Shown piece after piece: positions 35,542-46,676 of a DNA stretch of 64,000 nucleotides; position 1 is the stretch's first letter; every line of letters begins with the position of its first letter. The stretch covers positions 1-64,000 of the forward strand of contig JAYXKI010000009.1 of the NCBI GenBank assembly GCA_037892935.1. The letters are read 5' to 3'. Source of the stretch: Phlebopus portentosus. Its lineage: Eukaryota; Basidiomycota; Agaricomycetes; Boletales; Boletinellaceae. A program made the translations under genes and the position numbers. Below the pieces are notes generated by a model that saw only the letters and a program-made list of their open reading frames with translations, made no database searches and was not told where the DNA came from.

Positions 35542-36208
35542 TCACCCCCCCCTTCAAGGTTGGGCGTCCCGACCAACCACATAAGCCTTCTGAGGATGTG
35601 AACTTGTACAGCGCTCGCAGGCTTTGTTGAGGTATCGTTAACTTCCTTGGAGCTCCAGGATGTTTGCGGTAGAATTCTTGAATTGACTCCTGCGCATTAT
35701 CCTTGACATCGGATTCTGGCTGCCAAGTCGCTTTCTCATATCCAACCCACTTGACCAAGAATTGGAGCTTGCCTCGATGCAGATGCGAGTCGAGTATTTC
35801 TTCAACCTCGTACTCTTCCTGCTCATCAATGATCACTGGCGGTGGTGGAGGTAGTTTCTTCTGCGATTCAAAGGACGGTTAGACGGCTGGTTTGAGCAAG
35901 ATCTCATTGAAAACTGGATGGACCTTCTTCCAGGTCTTCAGTAGTTTGAGTCTGTATGTGCTTGCGCCAACCTTTTCCACTACCTCGAAGGGACCGAACC
36001 ATTTATCATCCATCTTCTTCGTCGGTCGGATCATCTTGATATTTTGTCCATCTAAGAAGACTTTCTGCCCTGCCTCATAGGTAATGGACTTCCCAGCATG
36101 GCGGTCGTAGAAACGCTTCATGTCTTCATTTGCTTGGGTTAGGTTATCTTGAGCGAGTTCGTGCACCTCCTTGACATGCTTGGCAAATTCTTCTGCTGAC
36201 AGGTTCGA
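35537..36208 (-). pseudogene. Element B pol 3' part: integrase C-terminus and chromodomain
   Basis: After the stop at 36209 the same protein continues: KMDDKWFGPFEVVEKVG (GPY/F-type module), VHPVFNEILLKP, then a chromodomain EYEVEEILDSHLHRGKLQ...VKWVGYEKATWQPESD, ending just inside the 3' LTR. A further stop lies near 35880. The chromodomain would bind methylated histone H3 and steer integration to heterochromatin, as known for chromoviruses. Confidence 0.85.
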
Positions 36209-39200
36209 TCATGCCGTTCCAACCCCCGTGAAGTCTAAGGGGTGCATTCCCATATTGACAAAGAAGGGAGATAGCTTCGTCGCTGAATGTTCACGATTGT
36301 TGTATGTGAATTCTGCGAGAGCCAGCCAGTCCGCCCAGTCCGACTGCCGATGGTTGACATATAGCCACAGGTATTGTTCCAGTTCCTGATTAACCCACTC
36401 TGTCTGTCCGTCAGTTTGTGGGTGATATGCTGTCGACGGGTTGCCTTCAATGTGGAGGAGCTTGTACAACTCCTTCATCATCTTCACGTCAAATTGCACC
36501 CCTCGGTCATGAATGATCTTCCATGGTAGTCCGTGTAATCGGAAGACATGGTCTCTGTAGATCCTAGCCATGCCTTCCGCCGTTAACTTTGTCGTTGTTG
36601 GAATTGCATGGATTTGTTTGCTAAAGCGATCGACCACTACGCAAATTGTATTGAACCCATTCGATTCTGGCAACTCTCCAATTAGGTCGACCGTGACAAT
36701 CTGCCATGGCGCCTCCGGCACCTCGTTAGGGTGCAAAACCTTTGCTCTCATTGTCCTTAGAGCCTTCGTCCGCTGACAACGATCACACCCCCGCACATAC
36801 ACCCGCACATCTGCACTCATCCTCGGCCACCAGTACCTGCGTGCTATCAGCTGGATCGTCTTTGTTGCTCCTGGATGTCCTGCCAGGGTTGAGTCATGGT
36901 GTTCCTTCATGACGTCCTCTCTGATGCTCGCTGGTACATATAGCCAGCGGCCCTTTCTCCACATGTCCCCTCTCTTCTCAACGTCCTTCGGCCTCACTCT
37001 CTCATTCTCTTGTCTCTGCGCTTCCACGACCTTTTCAACGAGTACTTCTCTTGACGTCTGAACCATTCCTCTAACCAGCCATTCCTTCTTGATGAAAGTC
37101 ACGTTCTCATTATCGCGCTCGCCCTTGTCATAATCTGCCCGGCGTGACAACAGATCAGCTTTTCCCAACGTCTTTCCGGGTTTATGGACTAGCGTGAAAT
37201 CAAACTCAGCTAAATCGAGTCGCCAACGAGCTTGTCGACAATTTAACTTCTGCAGCGATCGGAAGTACATTAGATTTGCATGGTCTGTCCATACCTCAAA
37301 AGGTTGGTTAGCTCCCTGAAGATATTGTCGCCATTCCTTTAGGGCTTGAACGATGGCAAGCATTTCCTTGTCGTAAATCTCATAATTTTGCTCCACCTCT
37401 AGGAATGTTGACGACCGATAAGCGATCACCTTCCATTTGCCGTCTTGTTTCTGGAGAAGGACTCCACCAGTCGCAAAGTCCGACGCATCTGCTTCTACAC
37501 AGAAAGGGTCCTCGTTGTTGGGTATCGCTAACATGGGAGGACTACTCAAATGATGCTTCAATTCCTCAAACACTGCCTGCTCATCTTCGCCCCATTTCCA
37601 TTTCACCTTACCCGTTAGGGTAGTCAAGGGTTTGACGACCGAACTGTAATCCTTAACAAAACGTCGCAACCAATTTCCTAATCCCAGGAATTGTTGCAGT
37701 TCGTGGACGTTCCTTGGAACTGGCCAGTCCTGTACTGCTGCCGTCTTCTTGGGATCCATTCGAACTTCGCCATTGCCAATAATGTGTCCGAGGTACTTGA
37801 CTGTGTCAACTTCAAACTCGCACTTCTGCGGCTTTAGAAAAAGTCCGTTTTGGCGAAGGATCTCAAAGACTCGTTTGGTGTGTCTGTGATGTTCTTCTAG
37901 ATCATTCGAGAAGATGAGAATGTCATCGAGGTAAATGATGACGATACCCTCATAAATTAGCTCCCGAAAGATGTCATTCATAAAGCCTTGGAACGTCGCT
38001 GGCGCATTACACAAGCCGAAGAACATGACTGTGGGTTCAAATAAGCCTAGATTTGTCCAGAACACTGCCTTCCACTCATCTCCTTCGCGAATCCAGATGT
38101 TGTAGTATCCCCAACGAACGTCGAGCTTCGTGATGTACCTTGCATCCTTAACCTTGTCGATGAGCTCATTTATCAGCAGCAACGGGTATTTGTTCTTGAC
38201 CATCCCTTTGTTGAGCTTTCGATAGTCTTGGATTGCTCGTAAGCTCCCATCCTCTTTCTTGATAAAGAAGAATGGTGACGCCATTGGAGACTTCGACTGT
38301 CGGATATGTCCTGACGCTAGGTTTTCCTCAATGAACTCCCTCATCGCTTCTTGTTCTTTTGGCAATAACGGGTAAACCTTGCAGTCGCTGGGTTTGAAAT
38401 CTGGTTTCAGGTCAATAGCGTGGTCCCACGTTCGGTGGTTTGGTAAGCGTTCGAACGATTCCTCACTAAAGACGTTGGCGTATTCCTCCAGGTAAGGTGG
38501 CCATTTTGCTGCTTCCTTCATCTGCACATTCCTCACAAACTCTTTATCTATCTCCTCACTCGACAGTGGCGACTCACATTCATCAGGGCAACGGGTGAAC
38601 TTAACTGTTCCTAACCTCCAATCAATCTCAGGATTATGCTTCGTCAACCAGTCATGTCCGAGGAAGATGTTGCTTGATGCTAAGGATGTCACTGCCAGTC
38701 GAATCTCTTCCTCGTGTTTCCCAAAGAACATTCGTATGACTACGTATTCCTTGATCAATCCAGCCTCGTTGCTTGTTCCGTCAGTATTGAAGACTGGTCT
38801 AGGCCGAATGTACCTTTGGGTGGGGAAACCATACCGTTTGACAAAACCTTCGTCGATGCATGAGCTCGTGCACCCTGAGTCAATCAGTGCATGAGCATCA
38901 ATGAAGTTTTCCTCTTCGAGTAGGGGGTTTGACAAGTCTACTTTGTCATCACCTGCTACCTTTGGGTGTACGATGCTAACGAAGGCGTCCAACTCCTTTC
39001 CTCCCGCCCATCGCACGAACTGGTCTGTGTCCACAATGCCCTCGCGCCATACCTCAGCTGCGCGTCTGCTTACCACATTCCACACTGCTTCAGTGACGTT
39101 CGCCTGAGCAACAACGTTCTCGTGGTAAGGTGCTTCCGCCACAACCTCATTTTTTATAGCAGTTTGATTCCGCTCTTCCTCTCTCAGTTCGCCTGCTTGC

Positions 39201-39400
39201 ACATCTGTTCTTCTGACAAATAAATCTTCATAGACTTCGAAGTCATCGTTGTCATCTTCAGATTCATCTGGCAGCACATCGGTAAGGATCTTTCGAAGGG
39301 TGAAACCATCACTGGTATTCGCATCTTGATATTGTACAACAGGACAATTATATTTTAACGAGTCCAACGAAAAGAGTCCTTTAGGAGACCGACCAGTCGT
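36209..39400 (-). CDS. Element B Pol polyprotein (protease, RT, RNase H, integrase)
   Basis: A frame of about 1050 codons. Order: aspartic protease with ALIDSGCTSSCIDEGF (catalytic DSG intact), reverse transcriptase with KLDVRWGYYNI and YLDDILIFSND, RNase H with EADASDFATGG, EIYDKEMLAI and WTDHANL, integrase zinc region ending CDRCQRTKA, and the catalytic core with TVDLIGELP, HDRGVQFD and QTDGQTEWVNQELE (D, D and E present). No ATG opens the frame: where element C has ATG shortly after the gag stop, B has ACG. The frame overlaps the gag end, so expression by -1 frameshift from gag is more likely. It ends at an early stop (36209) before the C-terminal module, near a former CG. Confidence 0.9.
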   Translation of the reverse strand, partial: TTGRSPKGLFSLDSLKYNCPVVQYQDANTSDGFTLRKILTDVLPDESEDDNDDFEVYEDLFVRRTDVQAGELREEERNQTAIKNEVVAEAPYHENVVAQANVTEAVWNVVSRRAAEVWREGIVDTDQFVRWAGGKELDAFVSIVHPKVAGDDKVDLSNPLLEEENFIDAHALIDSGCTSSCIDEGFVKRYGFPTQRYIRPRPVFNTDGTSNEAGLIKEYVVIRMFFGKHEEEIRLAVTSLASSNIFLGHDWLTKHNPEIDWRLGTVKFTRCPDECESPLSSEEIDKEFVRNVQMKEAAKWPPYLEEYANVFSEESFERLPNHRTWDHAIDLKPDFKPSDCKVYPLLPKEQEAMREFIEENLASGHIRQSKSPMASPFFFIKKEDGSLRAIQDYRKLNKGMVKNKYPLLLINELIDKVKDARYITKLDVRWGYYNIWIREGDEWKAVFWTNLGLFEPTVMFFGLCNAPATFQGFMNDIFRELIYEGIVIIYLDDILIFSNDLEEHHRHTKRVFEILRQNGLFLKPQKCEFEVDTVKYLGHIIGNGEVRMDPKKTAAVQDWPVPRNVHELQQFLGLGNWLRRFVKDYSSVVKPLTTLTGKVKWKWGEDEQAVFEELKHHLSSPPMLAIPNNEDPFCVEADASDFATGGVLLQKQDGKWKVIAYRSSTFLEVEQNYEIYDKEMLAIVQALKEWRQYLQGANQPFEVWTDHANLMYFRSLQKLNCRQARWRLDLAEFDFTLVHKPGKTLGKADLLSRRADYDKGERDNENVTFIKKEWLVRGMVQTSREVLVEKVVEAQRQENERVRPKDVEKRGDMWRKGRWLYVPASIREDVMKEHHDSTLAGHPGATKTIQLIARRYWWPRMSADVRVYVRGCDRCQRTKALRTMRAKVLHPNEVPEAPWQIVTVDLIGELPESNGFNTICVVVDRFSKQIHAIPTTTKLTAEGMARIYRDHVFRLHGLPWKIIHDRGVQFDVKMMKELYKLLHIEGNPSTAYHPQTDGQTEWVNQELEQYLWLYVNHRQSDWADWLALAEFTYNNREHSATKLSPFFVNMGMHPLDFTGVGTA

Positions 39401-39408
39401 TCCGACGT

Positions 39409-40864
39409 CTACGCCTGGTCTTCTGGAAAACCCTCACCTTCTATGAGTTCTTCCAGCTCAGCGGGTACCACTCGTACATTGACGTTGTTGTCCTCTTCGA
39501 AGGAGGATTCCTTTGCTTGGCCGAGTTCCTCGAAGAGCACCTTTCTGTCTGCTGGGACGAAGGCTGCAATGATGGCACGTATCGCTTCACGACCTCGCGG
39601 GCATTCCCTGATGTAGTGGCCCACCTGACCACACTTGTAACAAGCACGTGTACGACACGCCTGGTTCATCATCACATCCATGGGTTGTCCTAAGCCTCCA
39701 TACATTACTCCTGTAGCATCACAATGATCTTGAGCAGGGGGTATGAAAGGACGGGCTGCTTGTTGAGGCGGCATAAAATGTCTCATTGGTGGTGTTAGAG
39801 CTGGTTTCATCGCTGTCAAACTAATTGTCTTTCTCCGACATTCAGCCATCAGGTCCCTGATTTGGCGCTCGACCCTGTCGACCTTGACGGCGGCCTTCTT
39901 GAACTCTTCGTACGATGTCAGTTCATTGGGCAATCTCATGACACCTTCAACAACCTTTGGGTTTAGTGCCCTCTTCAGATGACTCATCAACCATTCATCG
40001 TGTGCCTCTGTTGCTAGGCCAGTATCCACTCGGCAAATGTCAAACTTGTTGAAGAACTCATCGGTGTTGAGGTCTCCTTGGTACATCGCGTCTAGTCATT
40101 CGAAGGCTTTCTGGGATCTGGCAGGGTCATCAAATGACGTGTCCAGCTTCTTCAAGAAGGCGTCCCAGCCATCCGTGAATGTCAGGTTGCCATCTTCATC
40201 GACTGCTCCACTGGTGTAACTTTCTGCCCAGCAAGCCACAGCAGCACTCTTCATGTACGACAGGGCGAACATAATCTTACTTTTGTTTGTCCTGAACTCT
40301 GACTCAGATGCGTAGATGTAGAGGCGCAGCTCTCACTTGAAGTCCACATAATCATGTTCACCATCGAAGTCTCTTGGTTTGGCGACGTGGACCTTCTTTG
40401 ACACCTTTGATCCTTGGTTTGCACCTTCGCCTGCAGCTTGGAGCACTAGTGTGACCGCCGTCACGAGATCAGTCATCGCTTCCTTTGACAATGACATCTC
40501 GTGTTCTTCTTCTTCTTCTTTGTCTTCTTCACTCGGTATAAGCAGCGCTGGTTCTCGGAATTTTCCAAATGCCGATGAAGGCTCAACAGGGGGGGGGCAA
40601 TGCTTGAGTGGTCGAACCCGGTGGGTCTGGTAAGGGGGCCGTTGATTGCATCAGAGTAGGGGGTGAGGGCTCGTCTACATCGCCTTCTTGTTTCACTCTC
40701 CAGTGGAGGGACTTTCCTTCCCTCTGGGAGTACCACCTCTTGGCAGTCTCGTCCCACCAAGTGCTGAAGACTTGATTTTCTGCTTTGATGATATAATGTC
40801 CTCGTGAAGTGCTCCACCTAGAGTTCGCAGAGAGGGCCGCTTGTTGCTCGTCAGTTAGCTCCAC
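39409..40864 (-). pseudogene. Element B gag, disrupted
   Basis: Gag with N-terminal ELTDEQQAALSANSRW, a capsid part (EHDYVDFK...LRLYIYASESEFR, AMYQGDLNTDEFFNKFD) and a nucleocapsid zinc knuckle CYKCGQVGHYIREC (C-X2-C-X4-H-X4-C). Lesions: a frame change at the G run near 40590, and TGA stops at 40335-40333 and 40098-40096, where element C has CGA (Arg) at both sites. Near the end is the GGGTTTT heptamer also seen in C and A. Confidence 0.85.
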
Positions 40865-41280
40865 CTTGATAGGCTGGGGGTGGAATGGGGATTGGGATGC
40901 TGTTCAGGTGGGACCGACTTCGGATAACCGGCTCGTTTTTGAAATTGACGACTAAATGAAAGGCTCCGAGGTAGATAATGAAGGAGATACTAGTCGACGA
41001 CTGGACTCTATGCGTTACCCACAAGAAGGTTTGATGGGAGTTCCAGAGGAGGGTGATTCGGAGCGCCACGGTGATATGATTGGTTGATACTTTGGGTACT
41101 ATCGGGTCACGTTGGAGTCAATCGGACTTCAATGGGCAAGATAGGGGTTTGTTGTCTGCACGGTAGGAACCGGGTTTTGTTCGATGTCATCCTTCGAAGA
41201 TATACTTCAGGGGACACGTCACAGGCGAGCGCTCGATGACAACGGAATCGGGCATGAGCCAGAGGTAGGTCTTTCTATTA
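40865..41280 (-). other. Element B 5' leader
   Basis: Untranslated leader or uncertain 5' end of gag. A 72-codon frame with a hydrophobic centre (TSISFIIYLGAF) at 40851-41069 is kept in B, C and A, but it starts with a non-ATG codon in the track used and overlaps gag in another frame. I do not call it a gene. No standard tRNA primer-binding site was recognised at the LTR edge. Confidence 0.5.
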
Positions 41281-41739
41281 TGTTAGGCGGACGGCTCAAG
41301 GACTGAGTCGAGGCAGGCCAACACAACAACAAACAAGCGTGAATGAGATAATCCCAATCACGTCGCTCAGGTCAAGACAGCTAAGACGAGGCTTAAGTCC
41401 AGACCGTCGAACGCTAGGTCGCAGTGAAGGTAAGTAGATTTCAGCAAACTAATAATACAAGAGTAGATACCTAGGTCACAGTGAAGGTAAGTAGAATAGA
41501 AAGACAAGGAACGAAAGAGTCAAACTATCTACTTATATAGACTTTGGGCACAGGAAAGGTCTACTCTAATGGGAAGTCACATGATAAGGAATGGGATGAT
41601 TAGTGAGCATGATAGAACATTGTGGAATGTTCCGGCAAAAGGATGAATAAGCGCATAAGAAAAATAAAAAGAAAAGGAAAAGAATATTAAAATAAATGAT
41701 GACGTCAGAAAAGAAAAGGAAAATGTTCGAGTCCTTACA
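41281..41739 (-). repeat. 5' LTR of element B (459 bp)
   Basis: Same ends and internal direct repeats as 35083-35541. The outer flank is GAAAG. Confidence 0.95.
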
Positions 41740-42208
41740 GAAAGGCAAAGAAGGAGAGGGAGGGCAAGAAGGAGAAGTAAGATCATATGAAGTCAATGAG
41801 TTGTATCTGCAGTACTGGTGTGTGAGCACAGAGGGCTCTGTGTGTTCGACAAGTAGCACAGCTAGCACAATGAGCATGTTTTTGCCTGTATCGACTGTAG
41901 ACTCGGAGGACTTCAGCGAGCTTGATTCAATATCTGGTGATAGATCGCTTTATAGCACCTATAGGTATGTGAATAGGACTTGTAAAAGTGTGCCCGAAGT
42001 GGAGGTTGTAGATCTTATGGACTTTAATATGAGCAAATCTGAAGGACCTCAGTTGTAAGGTCAGGCACAGCCACTCTCGCTTCCGCTGAGCTTTTTGATG
42101 TCTGGATCAGGTGGGAGTCTCATAATCGGCATCTGAAATGTGCTCAAGAGCTTCTTGCTGGAATCAGGTCCTGTCTCGTCATCCTATTTGCACCATGGAG
42201 GATATGAG
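41740..42208. other. Spacer between element B and solo LTR, weak ORF
   Basis: About 470 bp. A plus-strand frame to 42058 reads as a Ser/Glu-rich segment (VSTVDSEDFSELDS, EVEVVDLMDF), which could be the end of a gene cut by element B. There is no start, no family resemblance and no continuation left of the element, so it stays unassigned. Confidence 0.3.
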
Positions 42209-43716
42209 TGTTAGAAATTGCTTTAGTCAGCAGTATAGCATGCACGTGACAGCATATAATCAAGATGTTCACATGACAAGCGAGAATGCTGGAAACTACA
42301 TTAAAGAGAATAGTTAACCAAAAATGAGCCAGTCAATGGCCAGAAGTCAAGGATGATTGCGAGAAATATAAATAAGCATAACAGATAGGATGGGACATTT
42401 ATTGTACAATAATCTCATTACTCTTGATGACAGAGGTATTAGCAATGAACTTCGATATACGAGGGACACATAGAGTATTCCCAGAATATATTACTCAAGA
42501 AGGCATACAACAGCCTAATACAAATTATGTGACATTTGAACATATGGTAGCAGTATTCTCACATGATGAATGAGACTATCTAATGAACGCAGGAGTACAG
42601 ATTAAATTCCCAAAGCAGAAACATAAAGAAGAATGTCAATTTATTCATATTAATATTGACATACCATACAGAAGGGGAGCTAATGAAATAGTACGACGTA
42701 TAGCAGAAAATACGATAACTAGAGTTAAAGAATTCATTAGACTCATTGATGCAGAAGGAGTATCAGTCATAGACGAACGAGTCACAGAGATATCAATAAA
42801 ACACAGGATCAAGTTCGTGATTGGTCCAATTAAGATTCCAATGCTATCGGAAGAAGGGTTCACAAGAATGACGACATATCTCTACAAGAGAAGCTTTCTG
42901 GTAGATGATAGAACGTCAGTGGGAAAAACCCTAGGACTTTCAGAAGAAGATGTAGTACCCCACAGGCACTGAACCTCGAAAGCCATGGAGATCGACAATC
43001 ACTGATAAGGAAAGTTAATCTAATCAGGAAGGCGATAAGAAGGGAAGCAATGTGTATGCATCTATAGGAGTAGTAGATGAGAGGAAAGCTTTTACAACTA
43101 ACTCAGGCAAAGTAGCAGCACCAGTCAGCCATCCGAGTCAGAAGAAGAACATAAGTCCTAACTCCAAGGAGAGAAGGCCATAGAACAGTAGAGAATAAAC
43201 CAGTGGAGCTCAGAACCAGTACAGACACCAGCAGAGTAGCTGAGGATAGTAAGTATGCACCAGAAAGTGCTAGAGTCATTAGACTATAACAGTAGAGCTC
43301 AGACATTGAAGTACACAGCAAGAAACTAGTAGAATAAACTAGAACATATAGTACGATCAGAATTGACAAGAAATGCACAGAATTGATAAGGAAAGGGTGG
43401 AGCAAAGTGGAGCACCTTGTAGAAGGTGCTGGAAGGTATACATAGTCAGTAGAAAGACTGAGGTAGATAGTTATAGTAGTAGCCTAGCATAGCCACACCT
43501 GTAGAGTATAAAAGGAGGCCAAACGAGCCATCCTGAGTAGCAGTTCAATTCATCTCTCCAAACGCCCCTCAAGCGAGTTGGAGCTTTCTCTCATTAAAAC
43601 ACTAGTCTGATACTTGTCTTTGCCTGATTCTCTGACATTGCTTACCAATCAACAGTGTGAGACACTTGCTTCAGTAGTAAGCCGTATATATTACTCTTCT
43701 TACTCTGATTCTAACA
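42209..43716 (+). repeat. Solo LTR (1508 bp), second LTR family
   Basis: TGTTAGAA...TTCTAACA, homologous to 18404-19908 along its whole length. The flanks ATGAG (left) and ATGGG (right) fit a 5-bp duplication with one change. No attached internal region. A TATA box TATAAAAG at about 43507-43514 puts the transcription start about 200 bp before the 3' end, so the upstream 1.3 kb is U3. Confidence 0.85.
42427..42972 (+). pseudogene. LTR-encoded ORF relic of the 1.5-kb LTR family
   Basis: The same coding-like region as in the nested copy, beginning MTEVLAMNFDIRGT. It contains a TGA near 42570 where the sister has CAA, and a TGA at 42970 where the sister has CAA and continues about ten codons. 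Such CAA/TGA pairs are what opposite-strand CpG decay of an ancestral CGA gives. The long open tail (42583-42972) includes YRRGANEIVRRIAENT and FVIGPIKIP. No known family recognised. Confidence 0.5.
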
Positions 43717-44328
43717 ATGGGCATAAACATGGTCATTCACTGTCTATGCAAATTTCAGCACAGACTGTGCAGAGCATTGTTCTAGGACCTCTTAGTTTTG
43801 TGCTCCCTCAGAACCATAGCTCAACAAGTGCTCCAAGAGCTCCAGCTCAGCAAACAGACCTCTACCCACCAGCGCCTCCTGCGATCAAGCTTCCGCAGCT
43901 CCTGGAGACAAACATGGGCTTGAATAACAACTCCTTTGTGAGATCACTCGTGATGGAGAAAGCTAGTGCAGCGGGTGAACAACAGGTGCAAAGTGAATGG
44001 ACAGGTTGCAGCCCAGCAAAGAGGAGGTGAATACAACATGATGAATATGTTCTAGCTCCATAGTTCATATGCACAACTGCAGTAACTGATAGTCTTTGGT
44101 ATGTAAGGGCAGGTACCCAATTTCTTGATTGCTGGCGGTGAGATGCAGGTGTGTGAATCTTGCATCTGAACTTCTGCTTTTCATCATCGCTGACTCTCCA
44201 ACCTCTAGCAGAATTCTATGTTCCACATCTACGGAGAGTTGCTGAGTGTGCATCATGACCTCGTGCCCTCACACAATCTCGTTCTTGAGGACAACTTTCC
44301 CTCTGGATCAACAACCTGCCCAATACAG
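43717..44328. other. Gene-free interval between solo LTR and element C
   Basis: About 610 bp. A plus-strand frame at 43614-44030 starts inside the LTR and has no recognisable content. Nothing else seen. Confidence 0.4.
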
Positions 44329-44787
44329 TGTAAGGACTTGAACATTTTCCTTTTCTTTTCTTACGTCATCATTTATTCTAATATTCTTTTTCCTTTTCTT
44401 TTATTCTTCTTATGTGCTTATTCATCCTTTTGCCGGAGCATTCCACAATGTTCTATCACGCTCACTAATCATCCCATTCCTTGTCATGTGACTTCCTATT
44501 AGAGTAGACCTTTCCTGCAGTCAAAGTCTATATAAGTAGATAGTTTGACTCTTTCGTTCCTTATCTTTCTATTCTACTTACCTTCACTGCGACCTAGGTA
44601 TCTACTCTTGTATTATTAGTTTGCTGAAATCTACTTACCTTCACTGCGACCTAGCGTTCGACGGTCTGGACTTAAGCCTCGTCTTAGCTGTCTTGACCTG
44701 AGTGACGTGATTGGGATTATCTCATTCACACTTGTTTGTTGTTATGTTGGCCTGCCTCGACTCAGTCCTTGAGCCGTCCGCCTAACA
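44329..44787 (+). repeat. 5' LTR of element C (459 bp)
   Basis: TGTAAGG...CCTAACA on the plus strand, matching the element A and B LTRs. Gag and pol follow to the right. No matching 3' LTR is present in the window. Confidence 0.95.
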
Positions 44788-45131
44788 TAATAGAAAGACC
44801 TACCTCTGGCTCATGCCCGATTCCGTTGTTGTCGAGCGCTCGCCTGTGATGTGTCCCCTGAAGTATATCTTCGAAGGACGACATCGAACGAAACCCGGTT
44901 CCTACCGTACAGACAACAAACCCCTATCTTGCCCGTCAAAGTCTGATTGACTCCGATGTGACCCGATAGTACCCAAAGTATCAACCAATTATATCACCGT
45001 GGCGCTCCGAATCACCCTCCTCTGGAACTCCCATCAAACCTTCTCGTGGGTAACGCATAGAGTCCAGTCGTCAACAAGTATCTCCTTCATTATCTACCTC
45101 GGAGCCTTTCGTTTAGTCGTCAATTTCAAAG

Positions 45132-46658
45132 ATGAGCCGGTTATCCGAAGTTGGGCCCGCCCGAACAGCATCCCAATCCCCGTTCTACCCCCAGCCTATC
45201 AAGGTGGAGCTAACTGACGAGCAACGAGCGGCCCTCCCTGCGAACTCTAGGTGGAGCGCCTCGTGAGGACATTATATCGTCAAAGCAGGAAATCAAGTCT
45301 TCGGCGCCTGGTGGGACGAGACTGCCAAGAGGTGGTACTCCCAGAGGGAAGGAAAGTCCATCCACTGGAGAGTGAAACAAGAAGGCGACGTAGACGAGCC
45401 CTCACCTCCTACTCTGACGCAACCAATGGCCCCCTTACCAGAACCATCGGGTTCGACCACTCAAGCGTTGGCCCCCACTGTCGAGCCTTCTCCGGCATTT
45501 GGAAAGTTCCAAGAACCAGCGCCGCTCATACCGAGTGAAGAAGACGAAGAAGAAGAAGAAGAACACGAGATGTCGTTGTCAAAAGAAGCGATGACTGATC
45601 TCACGACAGCGGTCGCACTAGCGCTCCAAGCTGCAGGTGAAGGTGCAAACCAAGGATCAAAGGTGTCAAAGAAGGTCCACATCGCCAAACCAAGAGACTT
45701 TGATGGCGAACACGATTATGTGGACTTCAAGCGAGAGCTGTGCCTCTACATCTACGCATCTGAGTCAGAGTTCAGGACGAACAAAAGTAAGATTATGTTC
45801 GCCCTGTCATACATGAAGAGGGGTGCCGCGGCTCGCTGGGCGGAGAGTTACACCAGTGGAGCAGTCGATGCAGACGGCAACTTGACATTTACGGACGCCT
45901 GGGATGCCTTCTTAAAGAAGCTGGACACTTTGTTCGATGACCCTGCCAGATCCCAAAAGGCCTTCAAACGACTAGATGCGATGTACCAAGGAGACCTCAA
46001 CGCCGACGAATTTTTCAACAAGTTTGATATTTGTCGAGTGGATGCTGGCCTAGCAACAGAGGCACACGACGAATGGTTGATGAGTCGCCTGAAGAGGGCG
46101 CTAAACTCAAAGGTTGTTGAAGGGGTCATGAGATTGCCCAATGAACCGACGTCGTATGAAGAATTCAAGAAGGCCGCCGTCAAGGTCGACAGGGTCGAGC
46201 GCCAAATCAGGGACCTGATGGCTGAACGTCGGAGAAAGACAATTAGTCCGACAGTGATGAAACCAGCTCCGGCACCACCAATGAGACATTTTATGCTGCC
46301 TCAACAAGCAGCCCGTCCTTTTGTACCCCCCGCTCAAGATCGTCGTGATGCTATGGGAGTAACGTATGGAGGCTTAGGACAACCTATGGATGTGATGATG
46401 AACCAGGTGTGGCATACACGTGCTTGTTACAAGTGTGGTCAGGTAGGCCACTACATCAGGGAATGCCTGCGAGGTCGTGAAGTGATACGGGCCATCATCG
46501 CGGCCTTCGTCCCAGCAGACAGAAAGGCGCTCTTTGAGGAACTCGGACAAGCAAAGGAATCCTCCTTCGAAGAGGACAATGACGTCGATGTACGAGCGGT
46601 ACCCGCTGAGCTGGAAGAACTTGTAGAGGGCGAGGGTTTTCCAGAAGACCAGGCGTAG
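45132..46658 (+). pseudogene. Element C gag (one in-frame TGA)
   Basis: From a possible ATG at 45132 the frame reads MSRLSEVG..., then ELTDEQRAALPANSRW, a TGA at 45264-45266 (element B has CGA there), then an open frame of 428 codons. Capsid motifs KVHIAKPRDFDGEHDYVDFK and AMYQGDLNADEFFNKFD are followed by the zinc knuckle CYKCGQVGHYIREC at about 46425. The ATG is uncertain: A and B have ACG there, so it may be a CpG-decay product. The frame ends with TAG at 46656-46658, 16 nt after the GGGTTTT heptamer. Confidence 0.85.
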
Positions 46659-46676
46659 ACGTCGGAATGACTGGTC
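46634..46676 (+). promoter_or_regulatory. Candidate -1 ribosomal frameshift signal at gag-pol junction
   Basis: Heptamer GGGTTTT at 46634-46640, in the gag phase G GGT TTT, fits the X XXY YYZ rule. A 6-nt spacer follows, then GACCAG (46647-46652) pairs with CTGGTC (46671-46676) around an 18-nt loop. A -1 slip gives exactly the pol phase. Element B has the same arrangement. In element A the heptamer is kept and the second stem arm is mutated. Confidence 0.6.

Larger units (their letters stand above)
35083..41739 (-). mobile_element. Gypsy/chromovirus element B, structurally complete
   Basis: A 6657-bp element with two 459-bp LTRs and a perfect 5-bp target duplication GAAAG at 35078-35082 and 41740-41744. 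It carries gag, pol and a C-terminal chromodomain in minus order. It is the reference copy for family A/B/C because pol is open for over 1050 codons and keeps the protease DSG, but gag and the end of pol have stops, so it is not autonomous as it stands. Confidence 0.95.

Noticed and set aside
40851..41069. A 72-aa hydrophobic ORF kept in elements A, B and C before gag
   Set aside because: It lacks an ATG, overlaps the gag N-terminus in another frame, and the similarity is expected from nucleotide identity of the elements.
43103..43405. A 100-aa leucine/serine-rich ORF opposite the LTR (also 18703-18996)
   Set aside because: It is antisense to the LTR U3, arises from a CAG/CTN-rich stretch, and has no protein features beyond composition.
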